Positions 8,515-17,924 of a DNA stretch of 64,000 nt are shown piece by piece. The notes below the pieces were generated by a model. It was given only the letters and a program-made list of their open reading frames with translations, had not been told where the DNA came from and ran no database searches. Made by a program: the position numbers and the translations under genes. Position 1 is the stretch's first letter. The number at the start of each line of letters is the position of its first letter. The DNA comes from JBLMYQ01 sp050260055 (GTDB lineage: Bacteria; Bacillota; Clostridia; Acetivibrionales; UBA4821), in assembly GCA_050260055.1 (NCBI GenBank), contig JBLNBO010000047.1:62001-126000 (forward strand), given 5' to 3'.

Positions 8515-9426
8515 TTGATGCTTTCTTTAGAAAAAAAGTGTGGTCTTGGAAACTTTCTTGTAAATAAAGGTATTTTGTCTAAAGAACAACTCCAAAAAAC
8601 CATTGACCTTCAAAAATCAAACAAGAATAAAAGAATTGGAGAAGTAATCAGGGAGATTAACTTTCTAGGGGAAGAAGAACTATTAAAACAGCTTGCTGAA
8701 TACTTGCAAGTTGATTTTGTTATTTTATCTGAAATGGATTATGATTTAAATAATCAAAACTTATTCTCAAAAAGTATTATGCTTGATTGGGGTTTTGCTC
8801 CATTTAAATTCGAAGAAAGCATAATAAATGTTGCAGTTAATGATGTTTATAATTTTGAGTTATGTGATAAAATTAAGAATATGGCAAGGGGATATGATAT
8901 TAATTTTTATCTTTCTCTTGAGAGTATGATAATTAATTTCATAAAAGAGTCATATGCGAGAAGTATTAATCATTATGAATTTAAAGGAAGAAAAGAGAGA
9001 TTTGGAGAATTTCTTATAAGAAGAGGAATAATAACAACAGAACAGCTTGAGTTTGTGTTGAGTGAACAGCAAAAATACCTTGATAAGAGAACAGGTGAAC
9101 TTCTTTGCCAGATGGGAATTTTGAGCCAGGAAGAGATATTGGTTGAATTAGCTGCACATCTGAAAAAAGATTATATTTTATTAAATGAAATTCAGCCAGA
9201 TAAAAAATTTCTAAGTTTCTTCGAACCCAGCTTTATGCTAAAGAATCATGTCGTACCTTTTGATATTGAAAATGACTGCATAAAAATTGCAGCTGGCAAT
9301 ATATTAGATTTTGAATTAATTGAAATAATTGAAGAAAAGCTAAATAAAAATAACCTAAAAGTACATTTTTATATCGCACTTAATTATTCCATACAAATAT
9401 TCATTGAACATTTGTTAACACTGTAG
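8515..9426 (+). CDS. Stand-alone tandem MshEN (GspE N-terminal) domain protein, putative c-di-GMP sensor
   Basis: 303 residues with two related domains. The first (about 4-75) reads GLGNFLVNKGILSKEQL...IGEVIREINFLGEEELLKQLAEYL. The second (about 161-232) reads FGEFLIRRGIITTEQLEFVL...TGELLCQMGILSQEEILVELAAHL. This is the MshEN fold, known in some family members to bind c-di-GMP. In PilB/GspE such domains are N-terminal to the ATPase; here the ATPase is absent, so the protein may bind PilB or PilT in trans. TTG 8515 and ATG 8518 are adjacent in-frame starts behind GGGAGG. Confidence 0.8.
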   Translation: MMLSLEKKCGLGNFLVNKGILSKEQLQKTIDLQKSNKNKRIGEVIREINFLGEEELLKQLAEYLQVDFVILSEMDYDLNNQNLFSKSIMLDWGFAPFKFEESIINVAVNDVYNFELCDKIKNMARGYDINFYLSLESMIINFIKESYARSINHYEFKGRKERFGEFLIRRGIITTEQLEFVLSEQQKYLDKRTGELLCQMGILSQEEILVELAAHLKKDYILLNEIQPDKKFLSFFEPSFMLKNHVVPFDIENDCIKIAAGNILDFELIEIIEEKLNKNNLKVHFYIALNYSIQIFIEHLLTL

Positions 9427-9508
9427 ATGGCGGGACGCTATTTAATCAATATAAAATTATAAGCACTTTATAATATTTCATAAAATAATTAAAAAGGATG
9501 GAGACAAA

Positions 9509-10579
9509 ATGATAGAAAAAATAATTGAGGAAGCTTTTAATAAGAATGCATCAGATATTCATATAACATTTGGGCAAAAGCCTTATTATAGAATTGACGA
9601 ACAAATTCTTGTAGCAGAAGAATTCGAAGTATGCAGTGATGAGATTATTCTAGAGTTTTTAAAGGGGATGCTTGATAGCAAAGAATTAGAGGACTTAATG
9701 ATTAATAAGCAGATTGATGCTAGTCTGGATGCTCCTCAAACAAGATGCAGAATAAATATATTTAAGCAAAAAGGTCATTTTGATATTGCAATAAGGCTAA
9801 TTGATTATAGAATCAGAACTATAGAAGAGTTAGGATTATTAACGATTTTAAAAGATATAGCTTCTGAGAATAGCGGATTAGTTCTAATAACAGGAGCTAC
9901 TGGTATGGGAAAATCCACTACTTTAGCAGCTATGATTGATTATATCAATACTAACTTCAAAAAAAATGTAATTACCATAGAAGACCCTATAGAATATGAA
10001 TATAGTATAAAACAGTCAATAATCAGGCAGAGGGAAGTCGGCAGAGATGTTTTGGATTTTTCAAGCGGACTTCGTTCGATGTTGAGAGAAGATCCGGATG
10101 TAATTCTTGTAGGCGAAATGCGTGACCTTGAAAGCATATCTGCGGCAATAACCTTTGCAGAGACAGGCCATTTGGTATTTTCAACACTTCATACAAGAAA
10201 TGCGGCAGAGACAGTTGAAAGGATTGTTGATGTATTTCCTCCATCCCAGCAGCAACAAATACGATTACAACTGTCAAACGTATTGACTTCAGTTATTACT
10301 CAGGTTTTAGTTCCTAAGATAGGAGGAGGCAGGGTTGCTTGCATGGAAATAATGAGAATGACAACTCCAATAAAGAATATTATAAAAAATGCAGATAATG
10401 CTTCAAAAATTGTTGATGAAATGTTTTTCGATAGAGAGGGAAATGGTACTCAAACAATGGCTCAAGGGCTTGCTGATTTGATAATCCAAGGAGTAATCGA
10501 TAAGCAAACAGCTTTAAGCTATTGTGACAATGAGGACATGCTAAATAGAGTGCTTCAAGGAGAATACAAGTTTAGATAA
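9509..10579 (+). CDS. pilT: Type IV pilus retraction ATPase PilT
   Basis: 356 residues, typical PilT length. Walker A GATGMGKST is at 129-137, the Asp box ITIEDPIEYE at 155-164, Walker B VILVGEMRD at 198-206 and the His box HLVFSTLHT at 221-229. There is no zinc motif, which separates it from PilB. It powers pilus depolymerisation and twitching. The family AIRLIDYRIRTIEELGL linker is present. A GGATGGAG ribosome binding site precedes the ATG. It closes the pilus operon; the next gene begins 42 nt later with its own Shine-Dalgarno site. Confidence 0.95.
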   Translation: MIEKIIEEAFNKNASDIHITFGQKPYYRIDEQILVAEEFEVCSDEIILEFLKGMLDSKELEDLMINKQIDASLDAPQTRCRINIFKQKGHFDIAIRLIDYRIRTIEELGLLTILKDIASENSGLVLITGATGMGKSTTLAAMIDYINTNFKKNVITIEDPIEYEYSIKQSIIRQREVGRDVLDFSSGLRSMLREDPDVILVGEMRDLESISAAITFAETGHLVFSTLHTRNAAETVERIVDVFPPSQQQQIRLQLSNVLTSVITQVLVPKIGGGRVACMEIMRMTTPIKNIIKNADNASKIVDEMFFDREGNGTQTMAQGLADLIIQGVIDKQTALSYCDNEDMLNRVLQGEYKFR

Positions 10580-10621
10580 TTGAGAAAATATGCTTCTTAA
10601 TTTTTAAGGAGAATTAAGTAT

Positions 10622-11233
10622 ATGGATGGCCTAACCACTATTAGAGAATATGCTAAAGATAACAAAATACCCATAATTCAAGAGGATTTCCAGAGTTTTT
10701 TGGAAGTCCTCTTGACAATCTCTAAACCAAAGAGAGTTTTAGAGATTGGTACAGCAATAGGTTATTCTGCGATTTTTATGGCTTCTGTTTTAGGAAAAGA
10801 GATACAATTAGACACAATAGAGATAAATTCAGATTTGGTTGAGATTGCTTGGAATAATATTAAAAGAACCGGATGTGAATCCTGCATAAGGATTATGGAA
10901 GGAGACGCACTCGAGATTCTACCCCTTCTTTCAGGTGAGTATGATTTCATTTTTATGGATGCCGCTAAAAGTAAGTATATTGATTTCCTTCCTCATTGTG
11001 TGAATTTATTAAAAAATGAAGGAATAATGGTGGCGGATAATGTATTGTATAAAGGAATGACAAATGGGCCTGATTTTGTAAGGCACAAGCAAAGAACAGC
11101 AGTGACAGGGCTTAGAAAATTTGTTAACGAGGTTCAGAATCATCCTGAACTGAAGACGGTACTGATTGATATTGGTGATGGAATTACGATTAGCGTAAAA
11201 TGTAAAGATAGAATCAAAAATGTAAAGAGTTAA
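10622..11233 (+). CDS. trmR: O-methyltransferase, TrmR (YrrM) type, tRNA 5-hydroxyuridine methyltransferase
   Basis: 203 residues of the class I SAM-dependent O-methyltransferase family 3. The SAM-binding motif is VLEIGTAIGYSAIFMA, followed by IEINSDLVEIA, then FIFMDAAKSKY and the metal-site motif MVADNVLYKG. The next gene is a U32-family protein, and in Bacillus subtilis this pair (yrrM with yrrN/yrrO) methylates and hydroxylates U34 of tRNA to give 5-methoxyuridine. That shared context supports TrmR over a catechol-type methyltransferase. An AAGGAG site precedes the start. Confidence 0.82.
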   Translation: MDGLTTIREYAKDNKIPIIQEDFQSFLEVLLTISKPKRVLEIGTAIGYSAIFMASVLGKEIQLDTIEINSDLVEIAWNNIKRTGCESCIRIMEGDALEILPLLSGEYDFIFMDAAKSKYIDFLPHCVNLLKNEGIMVADNVLYKGMTNGPDFVRHKQRTAVTGLRKFVNEVQNHPELKTVLIDIGDGITISVKCKDRIKNVKS

Positions 11234-11252
11234 TAAAAAGGAGAGTTTTTAA

Positions 11253-12488
11253 ATGCAAAAACCAGAATTACTGGCTCCGGCAGGAGACCTTGAAAGACTA
11301 AAAATGGCCTTTATTTACGGAGCTAATGCTGTCTATATCGGAGGGGAAGAGTTCAGTCTAAGGGCTTATGCCGACAATTTTTCAGCCGAAGATATGAAAG
11401 AAGGCATAGAGTTTGCACATTCTATGGGTAAGAAGGCTTATGTAACTTTGAATATAATCCCTCATAACAGCGATTTAGCAGGTATTGAGGAATATGTAAG
11501 ACAAATATCAAAAATGAAGCCTGATGCGGTTATTGTCTCAGACCTTGGCGTTGTTGATATAATAAAAGAACAAGCTCCTGATATGAAGTTTCATATCAGT
11601 ACACAAGCAAACAACGTAAACTGGAGAACAGTAAATCAATGGTCTAAATTTGGGGCAGAAAGGGTAATTCTGGCACGCGAGCTTTCACTTAAAGAGATTA
11701 AGGAAATCAGGGATAAGCTTCCAGAAAGTCTTCAATTAGAAATCTTTATGCATGGAGCTATGTGTATTTCTTATTCAGGACGTTGTCTCCTAAGCAATTA
11801 TATGGCAGGCAGGGAATCAAATATGGGAGCCTGTGCTCATCCATGCAGATGGCAGTATTACCTAATGGAAGAAAAACGCCCGGGCGAATACTTTCCTGTT
11901 TATGAGAATGAAAGGGGTACATTTATATTTAATTCTAACGATTTATGCATGATTGAACATATACCCGAAATGATAGATGCAGGAGTTTCAAGTTTAAAAA
12001 TTGAGGGAAGAATGAAAAGCTCATTTTATGTGGCCACTGTAGTAAAAGCTTATAGGCAAGCTATTGATGATTATTGCGAAAGCCCTGACAAATATAATAA
12101 TAATAAAGGAAAATATATTGAAGAAATATCTAAGGCGAGTCATAGAAATTTTACTACCGGATTCTATTTTGGAAAGCCTGGTACAGAATCGCATAATTAT
12201 AACTCAAGCTCATACATGAGAGAATATGACTTTATAGGGTTAGTACTAGATTATGATGCTTCTACAGGGATTGCCTTGGTTGAACAGAGGAATAGATTTT
12301 TCAAAGGGGACAAGATTGAAGTTGTACCTCCTGAAGGAAATTGGTATGAAGAGACTATTGATTGGATTAAAAATTCTGACGGAGATAATATTGATGTAGC
12401 GCCAAATGCACAGATGATAGTAACAATACCTATTTCTAAAAAGGTTGAAAGATATACTATATTGAGAAGAAAAGCCGAACAAAGCTAA
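11253..12488 (+). CDS. trhP: U32-family protein, TrhP type (tRNA U34 hydroxylation)
   Basis: 411 residues of peptidase family U32, whose bacterial members are mostly prephenate-dependent RNA hydroxylases rather than proteases. It begins with PELLAPAGDLERLKMAFIYGANAVYIGG. The conserved cysteine cluster (AMCISYSGRC ... GACAHPCRW) around residues 170-205 is the iron-sulfur ligand set of the family. The length matches the longer Bacillus paralog TrhP2. It follows trmR at 19 nt with an AGGAGAG ribosome binding site, so hydroxylation and methylation of U34 appear to be coupled in one operon. Confidence 0.85.
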   Translation: MQKPELLAPAGDLERLKMAFIYGANAVYIGGEEFSLRAYADNFSAEDMKEGIEFAHSMGKKAYVTLNIIPHNSDLAGIEEYVRQISKMKPDAVIVSDLGVVDIIKEQAPDMKFHISTQANNVNWRTVNQWSKFGAERVILARELSLKEIKEIRDKLPESLQLEIFMHGAMCISYSGRCLLSNYMAGRESNMGACAHPCRWQYYLMEEKRPGEYFPVYENERGTFIFNSNDLCMIEHIPEMIDAGVSSLKIEGRMKSSFYVATVVKAYRQAIDDYCESPDKYNNNKGKYIEEISKASHRNFTTGFYFGKPGTESHNYNSSSYMREYDFIGLVLDYDASTGIALVEQRNRFFKGDKIEVVPPEGNWYEETIDWIKNSDGDNIDVAPNAQMIVTIPISKKVERYTILRRKAEQS

Positions 12489-12563
12489 TAAACTTGAAGA
12501 ATTTTACCAGAACTTGTATACTAGTTATATAGTTTTTATTGTTATGATTTAGGGGAGAACATT

Positions 12564-13112
12564 ATGTGGTATGTAATTATTGCTATTATAGTTATTTTTA
12601 TTATAGGGATTCTTTGTTATAACTCATTTATATATAAGAAGAACCAAGTTAATAACTCATTTTCAAGTATAGATATTTTTTTGAAAAAACGTTATGACCT
12701 GATTCCTAATCTTGTATCAGTTGTAAAAGGGTATATGGATTATGAGAAGACAGTACTCAAAGATATTACGGAATTAAGGGTTAAAGGTATGGCTGATACT
12801 ATATCAAAGAATGAAAAGATTGATATTGATAAGGCTGTTACTAACGACATTAAAAGTTTGTGGGGGACAGTAGAAAATTATCCTGATTTAAAGGCAAATC
12901 AGCAGTTTCTAAAACTCCAGGCAGCACTCAATGATATTGAAGACCAAATATCTGCAGCTAGGCGGTCATATAATGCTTCAGTTAATGATTATAACAATGC
13001 GATACAGATGTTTCCTTCAAATATTATGGCAGGACTTTTAGGACTAAAACAGGAGAAATATTTTGAGTTAGAACCTGCTGGGCAGAATAAAGTCTCCCAA
13101 GATGGAAATTAG
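12564..13112 (+). CDS. lemA: LemA family membrane protein
   Basis: 182 residues. An N-terminal membrane helix (VIIAIIVIFIIGILCYNSFI) is followed by the LemA signature NQVNNSFSSIDIFLKKRYDLIPNLVSVVKGY and later YPDLKANQQFLKLQ, then AARRSYNASVNDYNNAIQMFPSNI. LemA proteins are of uncertain function and are usually paired with other membrane proteins; here two DUF3137 genes follow. AGGGGAG precedes the ATG. Confidence 0.92.
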   Translation: MWYVIIAIIVIFIIGILCYNSFIYKKNQVNNSFSSIDIFLKKRYDLIPNLVSVVKGYMDYEKTVLKDITELRVKGMADTISKNEKIDIDKAVTNDIKSLWGTVENYPDLKANQQFLKLQAALNDIEDQISAARRSYNASVNDYNNAIQMFPSNIMAGLLGLKQEKYFELEPAGQNKVSQDGN

Positions 13113-13133
13113 TAAAAGAAATGGAGCATTATC

Positions 13134-14156
13134 ATGGTCGGAAATTTCGAACAAAAGATATCAGATGAAATTAGTAATAGTATTGATAATATAAACAATG
13201 AAATGCTTAAGGTTGATAAAGCCAGTCCAATAACTTCACTACAGTTCATTTTAATTATATTGGCAGTTACCTTATTGTGTATTTTTCTCGCAAATTTAAA
13301 ACTAATCCCTCCTAGTGGAATAGGACTGGGAGTTCTTTTTTCTATCGGAATACCAATGGTTATTATTTCTAAATACAAGGATAAAAAATTTGCACCAGTT
13401 AAAAAACTTATTAATGAATTTCAATCAAATCTGATCAAGTATATCAACCCGGAATTACGGTATGCACAAGATGATTTTGTAAAGAAGGTATTATATTATA
13501 GAAGTGGGATATTTACTACTACTGTTGACGAATATAATGGGAACAGCCTGATATGGGGAAAAATGGGACAGACTAACTTTATGATGTCACACTTACATAC
13601 TTTAGTTTCTGGAGATAATCATAGCGATACTGTTTTTAATGGCATATTCATGGTAGCCGAATTTAATAAGAAATTTAACCGAAAGACATTAGTTCTTCCT
13701 GACATTGCAGAAAAAAGATATGGAAGTATAATTGGGAATTGGCTTCAAAAGATAAGCATCAGGGAGGAAGAATTGGTAAAGCTTGAAGACAGCGAATTTG
13801 AGAAAAGATTTGTTGTCTATTCTACAGATCAGATTGAAGCAAGATATATTCTTACACCTTCATTGATGGATAAACTGAAAGTGTTGAATGAGAAGTTTAA
13901 CGGAATTGCGGTATCTTTTATTGATAATAGGATTTTTATAGCAATACCGTCAAGCGCAGATACGTATTTTTATTTAACATATGACATGATTATTGATAAA
14001 GAAGAAGTTTTGAAGAGTTTTGAAGCCTTAAAAAATATGGTTGATACTGGAGAAACAATTATAAATGAATTAGGCTTGAATAATAGAATTTGGACTATTG
14101 ATGAAGATTTATTTACAGAACAATCATCTGATTATGATAAAGGTAGCAATAGTTAA
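13134..14156 (+). CDS. DUF3137 domain membrane protein, paralog 1
   Basis: 340 residues. Two adjacent membrane helices lie near residues 38-82 and are followed by a cytoplasmic domain. Motifs shared with the next gene are YRSGIF, GKMGQTNFMMS, HSDTVFNGIFMVAEFNKKF, TLVLPDIAE, FEKRFVVYSTDQIEARYILTP and FIDNRIFIAIP, matching DUF3137. Function is unknown. The LemA-DUF3137 pairing is common in Bacillota and suggests a joint membrane complex. Confidence 0.8.
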   Translation: MVGNFEQKISDEISNSIDNINNEMLKVDKASPITSLQFILIILAVTLLCIFLANLKLIPPSGIGLGVLFSIGIPMVIISKYKDKKFAPVKKLINEFQSNLIKYINPELRYAQDDFVKKVLYYRSGIFTTTVDEYNGNSLIWGKMGQTNFMMSHLHTLVSGDNHSDTVFNGIFMVAEFNKKFNRKTLVLPDIAEKRYGSIIGNWLQKISIREEELVKLEDSEFEKRFVVYSTDQIEARYILTPSLMDKLKVLNEKFNGIAVSFIDNRIFIAIPSSADTYFYLTYDMIIDKEEVLKSFEALKNMVDTGETIINELGLNNRIWTIDEDLFTEQSSDYDKGSNS

Positions 14157-14248
14157 GTAACATCATTTACTCAATTCTTTATAACCATAACAACCTTCAA
14201 ATTATAGAAAAAGCTCCAAAGAACCAAAGAAAGCTGGTGAGTTATAAA

Positions 14249-15766
14249 ATGGCCGAGCAAAATGAAATCAAGGGGAAGTTATTAAACGAACTTAATCCTG
14301 ACATCCAAAACATAAATAACTTAAGGAATAATATTGGGAACGTGAAGCTTTTTAAGGCATGGCAGATTGGTCTGATAATGCTGATTATTTTTATTATTGA
14401 TCTATATCTTTTATTACATAAGCTCATAGAGGCAAGGCCATTCCTTGATATTCTGCTTATATCTGGTTTTATAATCTTTGGAGCAATGATGTCTTATAAG
14501 AAGAGAAAATTAGCTCCTGTAAAGAATCTTGTTGACCAACTGCGTGCAAAGATGATGCGCTCGATTAATCCAAGTTTCGGATATAATCCGGATGGATATA
14601 TAAATGAAGATATATATATGAGAAGCGGTCTGTTTAATGAGATGGGTAATAAATACAGTGGAAGCAGCTTTGTTAAAGGAAAGCTAGGTTACACAAACTT
14701 CATGATGTCTTATGTAATAAGCCAGAATGAACATGACGACCATGCTGATACGCTTTTTGACGGAATGTTCATGGTTGCTGAATTTAATAAAAGGTTTTCT
14801 GGAAGAACTGTAGTACTGCCTGATATTGCAGAAAATACCTTCGGGAACATTATTGGAACATGGCTTCAAAAGAATAATAAAAGAATTGAAAAACTTGCAA
14901 AACTGGAAGATGCTGAATTTGAGAAAAGATTCGCAGTGTATTCTACCGACCAGATACAAGCAAGATACTTGTTAACTCCCGGGATGATGGAAAGATTAGT
15001 CGAGCTGAGAAATAAATTTAAGAGTATTTCAGTATCTTTTGTTGATAATAGGATGTTTCTTGCGATTCCGTCTTTTGAACAGTATAATCTTGAAATACCT
15101 TATGAAGGATTAATTGAGCCTGACAGCGTTTGGGAAGTATACAATGAAATGAAAAATATGATTGGTATTATTGAAACTATAATTAATGAGCTGGGGTTAA
15201 ACAACAGACTTTGGACAAATGAAACTGACGAAATCGAAGATGAGGTTGTTAATTTAAATAACTTCGGAGCGAAAATTGATTTTAGCTCGAGGAAAGAATA
15301 TTCTTTTGGACAGGCATTTTTAAAAACTGTTCCTTTGCAGGTAATAATTTTTGCAATTTTATTTCCTATTGCTTTTTTAATTTATGAGAATATAGGTATA
15401 AAAAGCAGCGAGTTTGCGCAAACATCTAATTTAACCAGCTTTTTGACCATTATTTTAAGCAATTATAAATCTTTTTTAGATGTTTACTATATTGCAAACT
15501 TTTCTGTTCTATTATCAACTATTACAGCTGTTACGATATTTTCCAGAAAAGCTGTTTTTTGCAGTGATTATATATCGGGATTGGGAATATCATTAATAAT
15601 TTTGCCGATAATGGTTTTTGTTCTGATAATTCCTTCTATGAATATTTATACATTTAAAGGGGTTGTACCCTTCTGCGTAGGGATTGTTGTTTTAGCTGCA
15701 ATAATCATATATTTAAGACAGCAGTTCAAAAAGATCCCGATAAAATCACAAGTTAATTATAAATAA
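14249..15766 (+). CDS. DUF3137 domain membrane protein, paralog 2, with extra C-terminal membrane region
   Basis: 505 residues. The first ~330 residues repeat the architecture of the preceding gene. The last ~150 residues add about four membrane helices (VIIFAILFPIAFLIY, then two helices around NFSVLLSTITAVTIFS and ISLIILPIMVFVLIIP, then FCVGIVVLAAIIIYL). The extra membrane unit is absent from paralog 1. I take the ATG at 14249 behind GGTGA; GTG at 14237 is an in-frame alternative. Function is unknown. Confidence 0.78.
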   Translation: MAEQNEIKGKLLNELNPDIQNINNLRNNIGNVKLFKAWQIGLIMLIIFIIDLYLLLHKLIEARPFLDILLISGFIIFGAMMSYKKRKLAPVKNLVDQLRAKMMRSINPSFGYNPDGYINEDIYMRSGLFNEMGNKYSGSSFVKGKLGYTNFMMSYVISQNEHDDHADTLFDGMFMVAEFNKRFSGRTVVLPDIAENTFGNIIGTWLQKNNKRIEKLAKLEDAEFEKRFAVYSTDQIQARYLLTPGMMERLVELRNKFKSISVSFVDNRMFLAIPSFEQYNLEIPYEGLIEPDSVWEVYNEMKNMIGIIETIINELGLNNRLWTNETDEIEDEVVNLNNFGAKIDFSSRKEYSFGQAFLKTVPLQVIIFAILFPIAFLIYENIGIKSSEFAQTSNLTSFLTIILSNYKSFLDVYYIANFSVLLSTITAVTIFSRKAVFCSDYISGLGISLIILPIMVFVLIIPSMNIYTFKGVVPFCVGIVVLAAIIIYLRQQFKKIPIKSQVNYK

Positions 15767-15843
15767 TTTAACTGCTAGTATTTCCCTTGTATGGAGAAGT
15801 TTGATTTACATAAAATAAAGCAAATTCAATTTTGAGGTGTAAA

Positions 15844-17484
15844 ATGCCTTTTAAAAAGAGGATTTGTTTTATTTTTTTTATTGCTTTTATATTAATTAGT
15901 TTATTAACCTGTAAGATTCTCGCTCTGCAGGTCTTTTCGCATAATAAATATTACCGGCAGGCAGCGGGACAACGCATATTGTCAGTAAAACTTTCAAATA
16001 ATAGGGGGATTATTTATGATAGGAACCTAATTCCATTTGTTGAAACTGAACTCGCAGAATATGCAGTTATTTATCCAGAATACATTTTGAATAAAACTGA
16101 GACTGCAAGACTTTTAAAAAAAATTACAGGAAAAGATATTCTAATAAAACTGTCTGAAAAAAATCCTTTTTCAATTGAAATTATTAATGATAATGAGGCA
16201 GCATTTCAGAAATTAGAATCTAACAATGTGATAATAATAAATACTAAAAAAAGATATGGAAATACTAATCTTGCAAGACATATAATCGGTTATGTTTCTC
16301 CCATAGATAATCATGGAAAAAGCGGAGTAGAAATTATCTGTGATAAGTACCTTTATAGTAAAAGGGAAAAATCAATCGGGATTATATCTAATGCATGGCA
16401 AGATAGTATAGGTGAATTCGAACCAAGATATCTTGATGAAAATTATTTTGATGGCGAGTTTGATATAAAGTTAACTTTAGATTATCATATTCAGAAAATT
16501 GTTGAAGACGAAATGAATAGAAATGCTATTAGAGGTGCTGCTGTTGTATTGGATGTCGAAAGTGGAGATGTTCTTGCAATGGCAAGCAAGCCGGATTTTG
16601 AACAAGATTCTATTGAAAAATATATAAATAAAAATGGAACTGAATTAATTAATAGAGCAATGAAACCTTTTAACGTGGGCTCAATTTTCAAAATTATTAC
16701 TGCTTCATCCGCGATGCAAGAATTTAAGGCTTTTATGAGCGATTATTTTTATTGCAGCGGGGGAAAAGACCTGAATGGCCATTTGTTCAGATGTGCTTAC
16801 CCTCATGGTTATTTATCTCTGCAAGATGCTTTTTCAGTTTCATGTAATTCGGCTTTTATTGAACTAGGAATTAGGACAGGTAAAACAAGTTTGATTAGTA
16901 CAGCAAAAAAATTTGGTTTAGGTGAAAATACAAACTTATACAACCAAGGATTTAGTGAATCGCCAGGGAAATTACCTATAGGTGAATTTACTTCAAGCAA
17001 AGAGATTGCAAATCTCTCAATTGGGCAAGGAGAAGTACTTGCTACGCCTCTCCAGATTGCATCTGTTGTCTCGACAATAGCAAACGATGGAGTAAAAAAG
17101 CGAATAAACCTTATTGATTCGGTCATGGATTCAAAAGCAGGAAAAATAAAAGAGCTAAAATCAGTTGGCCGTAAAAGAGTAGTATCAATCGAAACAGCAT
17201 GGAAAATAAAAAGGATGATGGAAACGGTTACTGAAAAGGGAACTGGAAAGAAAGCTAATGTCCCTGAATATGGGGGGACAGCAGGGAAAACCGGAACTGC
17301 TCAAACAGGATGGAAGGAAGGAGAAACGACTAAGGTTCATGCCTGGTTTGCAGGATATTTTCCAAGAGAAAATATTAAATATGCGGCTGTTGTATTTGTT
17401 GAGAACGGTAAGTCGGGCGCAAATACTGCTGCGCCTGCATTTGGAAATATTGCCCGAGAAATTATGAAATTAGGCGAAAGGTAA
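15844..17484 (+). CDS. Class B penicillin-binding protein (transpeptidase)
   Basis: 546 residues. One N-terminal membrane anchor (about residues 6-24) is followed by a dimerisation domain starting RGIIYDRN, then the transpeptidase domain. Catalytic motifs: SIFK with Ser280 and Lys283 (SxxK), SCN at 333-335 (SxN) and KTG at 482-484 followed by TAQTG. It cross-links peptidoglycan outside the membrane. The lack of PASTA domains and its position next to sigK suggest a sporulation or minor PBP2-like role, which is inference. ATG 15844 is preferred; the TTG at 15832 overlaps the GAGGTG site. Confidence 0.88.
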   Translation: MPFKKRICFIFFIAFILISLLTCKILALQVFSHNKYYRQAAGQRILSVKLSNNRGIIYDRNLIPFVETELAEYAVIYPEYILNKTETARLLKKITGKDILIKLSEKNPFSIEIINDNEAAFQKLESNNVIIINTKKRYGNTNLARHIIGYVSPIDNHGKSGVEIICDKYLYSKREKSIGIISNAWQDSIGEFEPRYLDENYFDGEFDIKLTLDYHIQKIVEDEMNRNAIRGAAVVLDVESGDVLAMASKPDFEQDSIEKYINKNGTELINRAMKPFNVGSIFKIITASSAMQEFKAFMSDYFYCSGGKDLNGHLFRCAYPHGYLSLQDAFSVSCNSAFIELGIRTGKTSLISTAKKFGLGENTNLYNQGFSESPGKLPIGEFTSSKEIANLSIGQGEVLATPLQIASVVSTIANDGVKKRINLIDSVMDSKAGKIKELKSVGRKRVVSIETAWKIKRMMETVTEKGTGKKANVPEYGGTAGKTGTAQTGWKEGETTKVHAWFAGYFPRENIKYAAVVFVENGKSGANTAAPAFGNIAREIMKLGER

Positions 17485-17562
17485 ATTATTTTATATATAC
17501 AGGCACCTTTAGGAATACCCGGTAATATAATTAATAGCAGCCAAATTCCTGGAGGATTTTTA

Positions 17563-17900
17563 ATGTTTATATCATTTTCAGTTATTCTTGCAGGATTCAA
17601 GCAGTTTATTGTTCTAGTATCTTATTTATCCAATGCGAACTCTTTTCCACACCCGCTTTCTGCCCAAGAAGAGAATGAATTGCTTACAAAATGCAGAATG
17701 GGTGATGAAGAGGCAAGAAACATTCTAATAGAAAGAAATCTTAGACTTGTAGCCCATATTACCAAAAAATTCTGTATTGTCGGGAAAGATAACGACGATC
17801 TAATATCAATTGGAACAATTGGTTTAATTAAAGCTGTGAGTACGTTTAATCATGAAAAAGGTACTAGGCTTGCAACCTATGCGGCCAGATGTATTGAGAA
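17563..17900 (+). CDS. sigK: Pro-sigma-K, 5' part (codons 1-112 plus two bases), interrupted by an element
   Basis: Encodes the N-terminal half of the mother-cell sporulation sigma factor: PLSAQEENELLTKC, NLRLVAHITKKF, DDLISIGTIGLIKAVSTF and LATYAARCIE. A hydrophobic pro-sequence is present, and the S20-Y21 bond (LVS/YLSN) matches the known SpoIVFB cleavage site of Bacillus pro-sigma-K. The frame leaves sigma homology just after CIE, where element DNA begins; in the integrated state a chimeric tail would run to a stop at 18006. Joined to 50464-50827 it gives 702 nt in frame (233 residues) with CIENEILMSIRAGKK across the junction. GGAGG precedes the ATG. Confidence 0.95.
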
Positions 17901-17923
17901 AGCAATTATGACCAAAAGACGAC
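17893..17923 (+). repeat. attL: core ATTGAGAA plus left element arm
   Basis: The core is at 17893-17900. The arm AATTATGACCAAAAGACGAC at 17904-17923 is the exact reverse complement of the right-end arm. Joining the ends in a circle would give an attP with two 20-bp inverted arms around GAGAAAGC, whose central dinucleotide is AA (17899-17900). This is the geometry used by large serine integrases. The recombinase stop codon is 2 nt beyond the arm. Confidence 0.88.
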
Positions 17924-17924
17924 G

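Noticed and set aside
17485..17562. Sigma-E/SpoIIID promoter for sigK
   Set aside because: ATAT-rich sequence is present, but I could not place a convincing -35/-10 pair.
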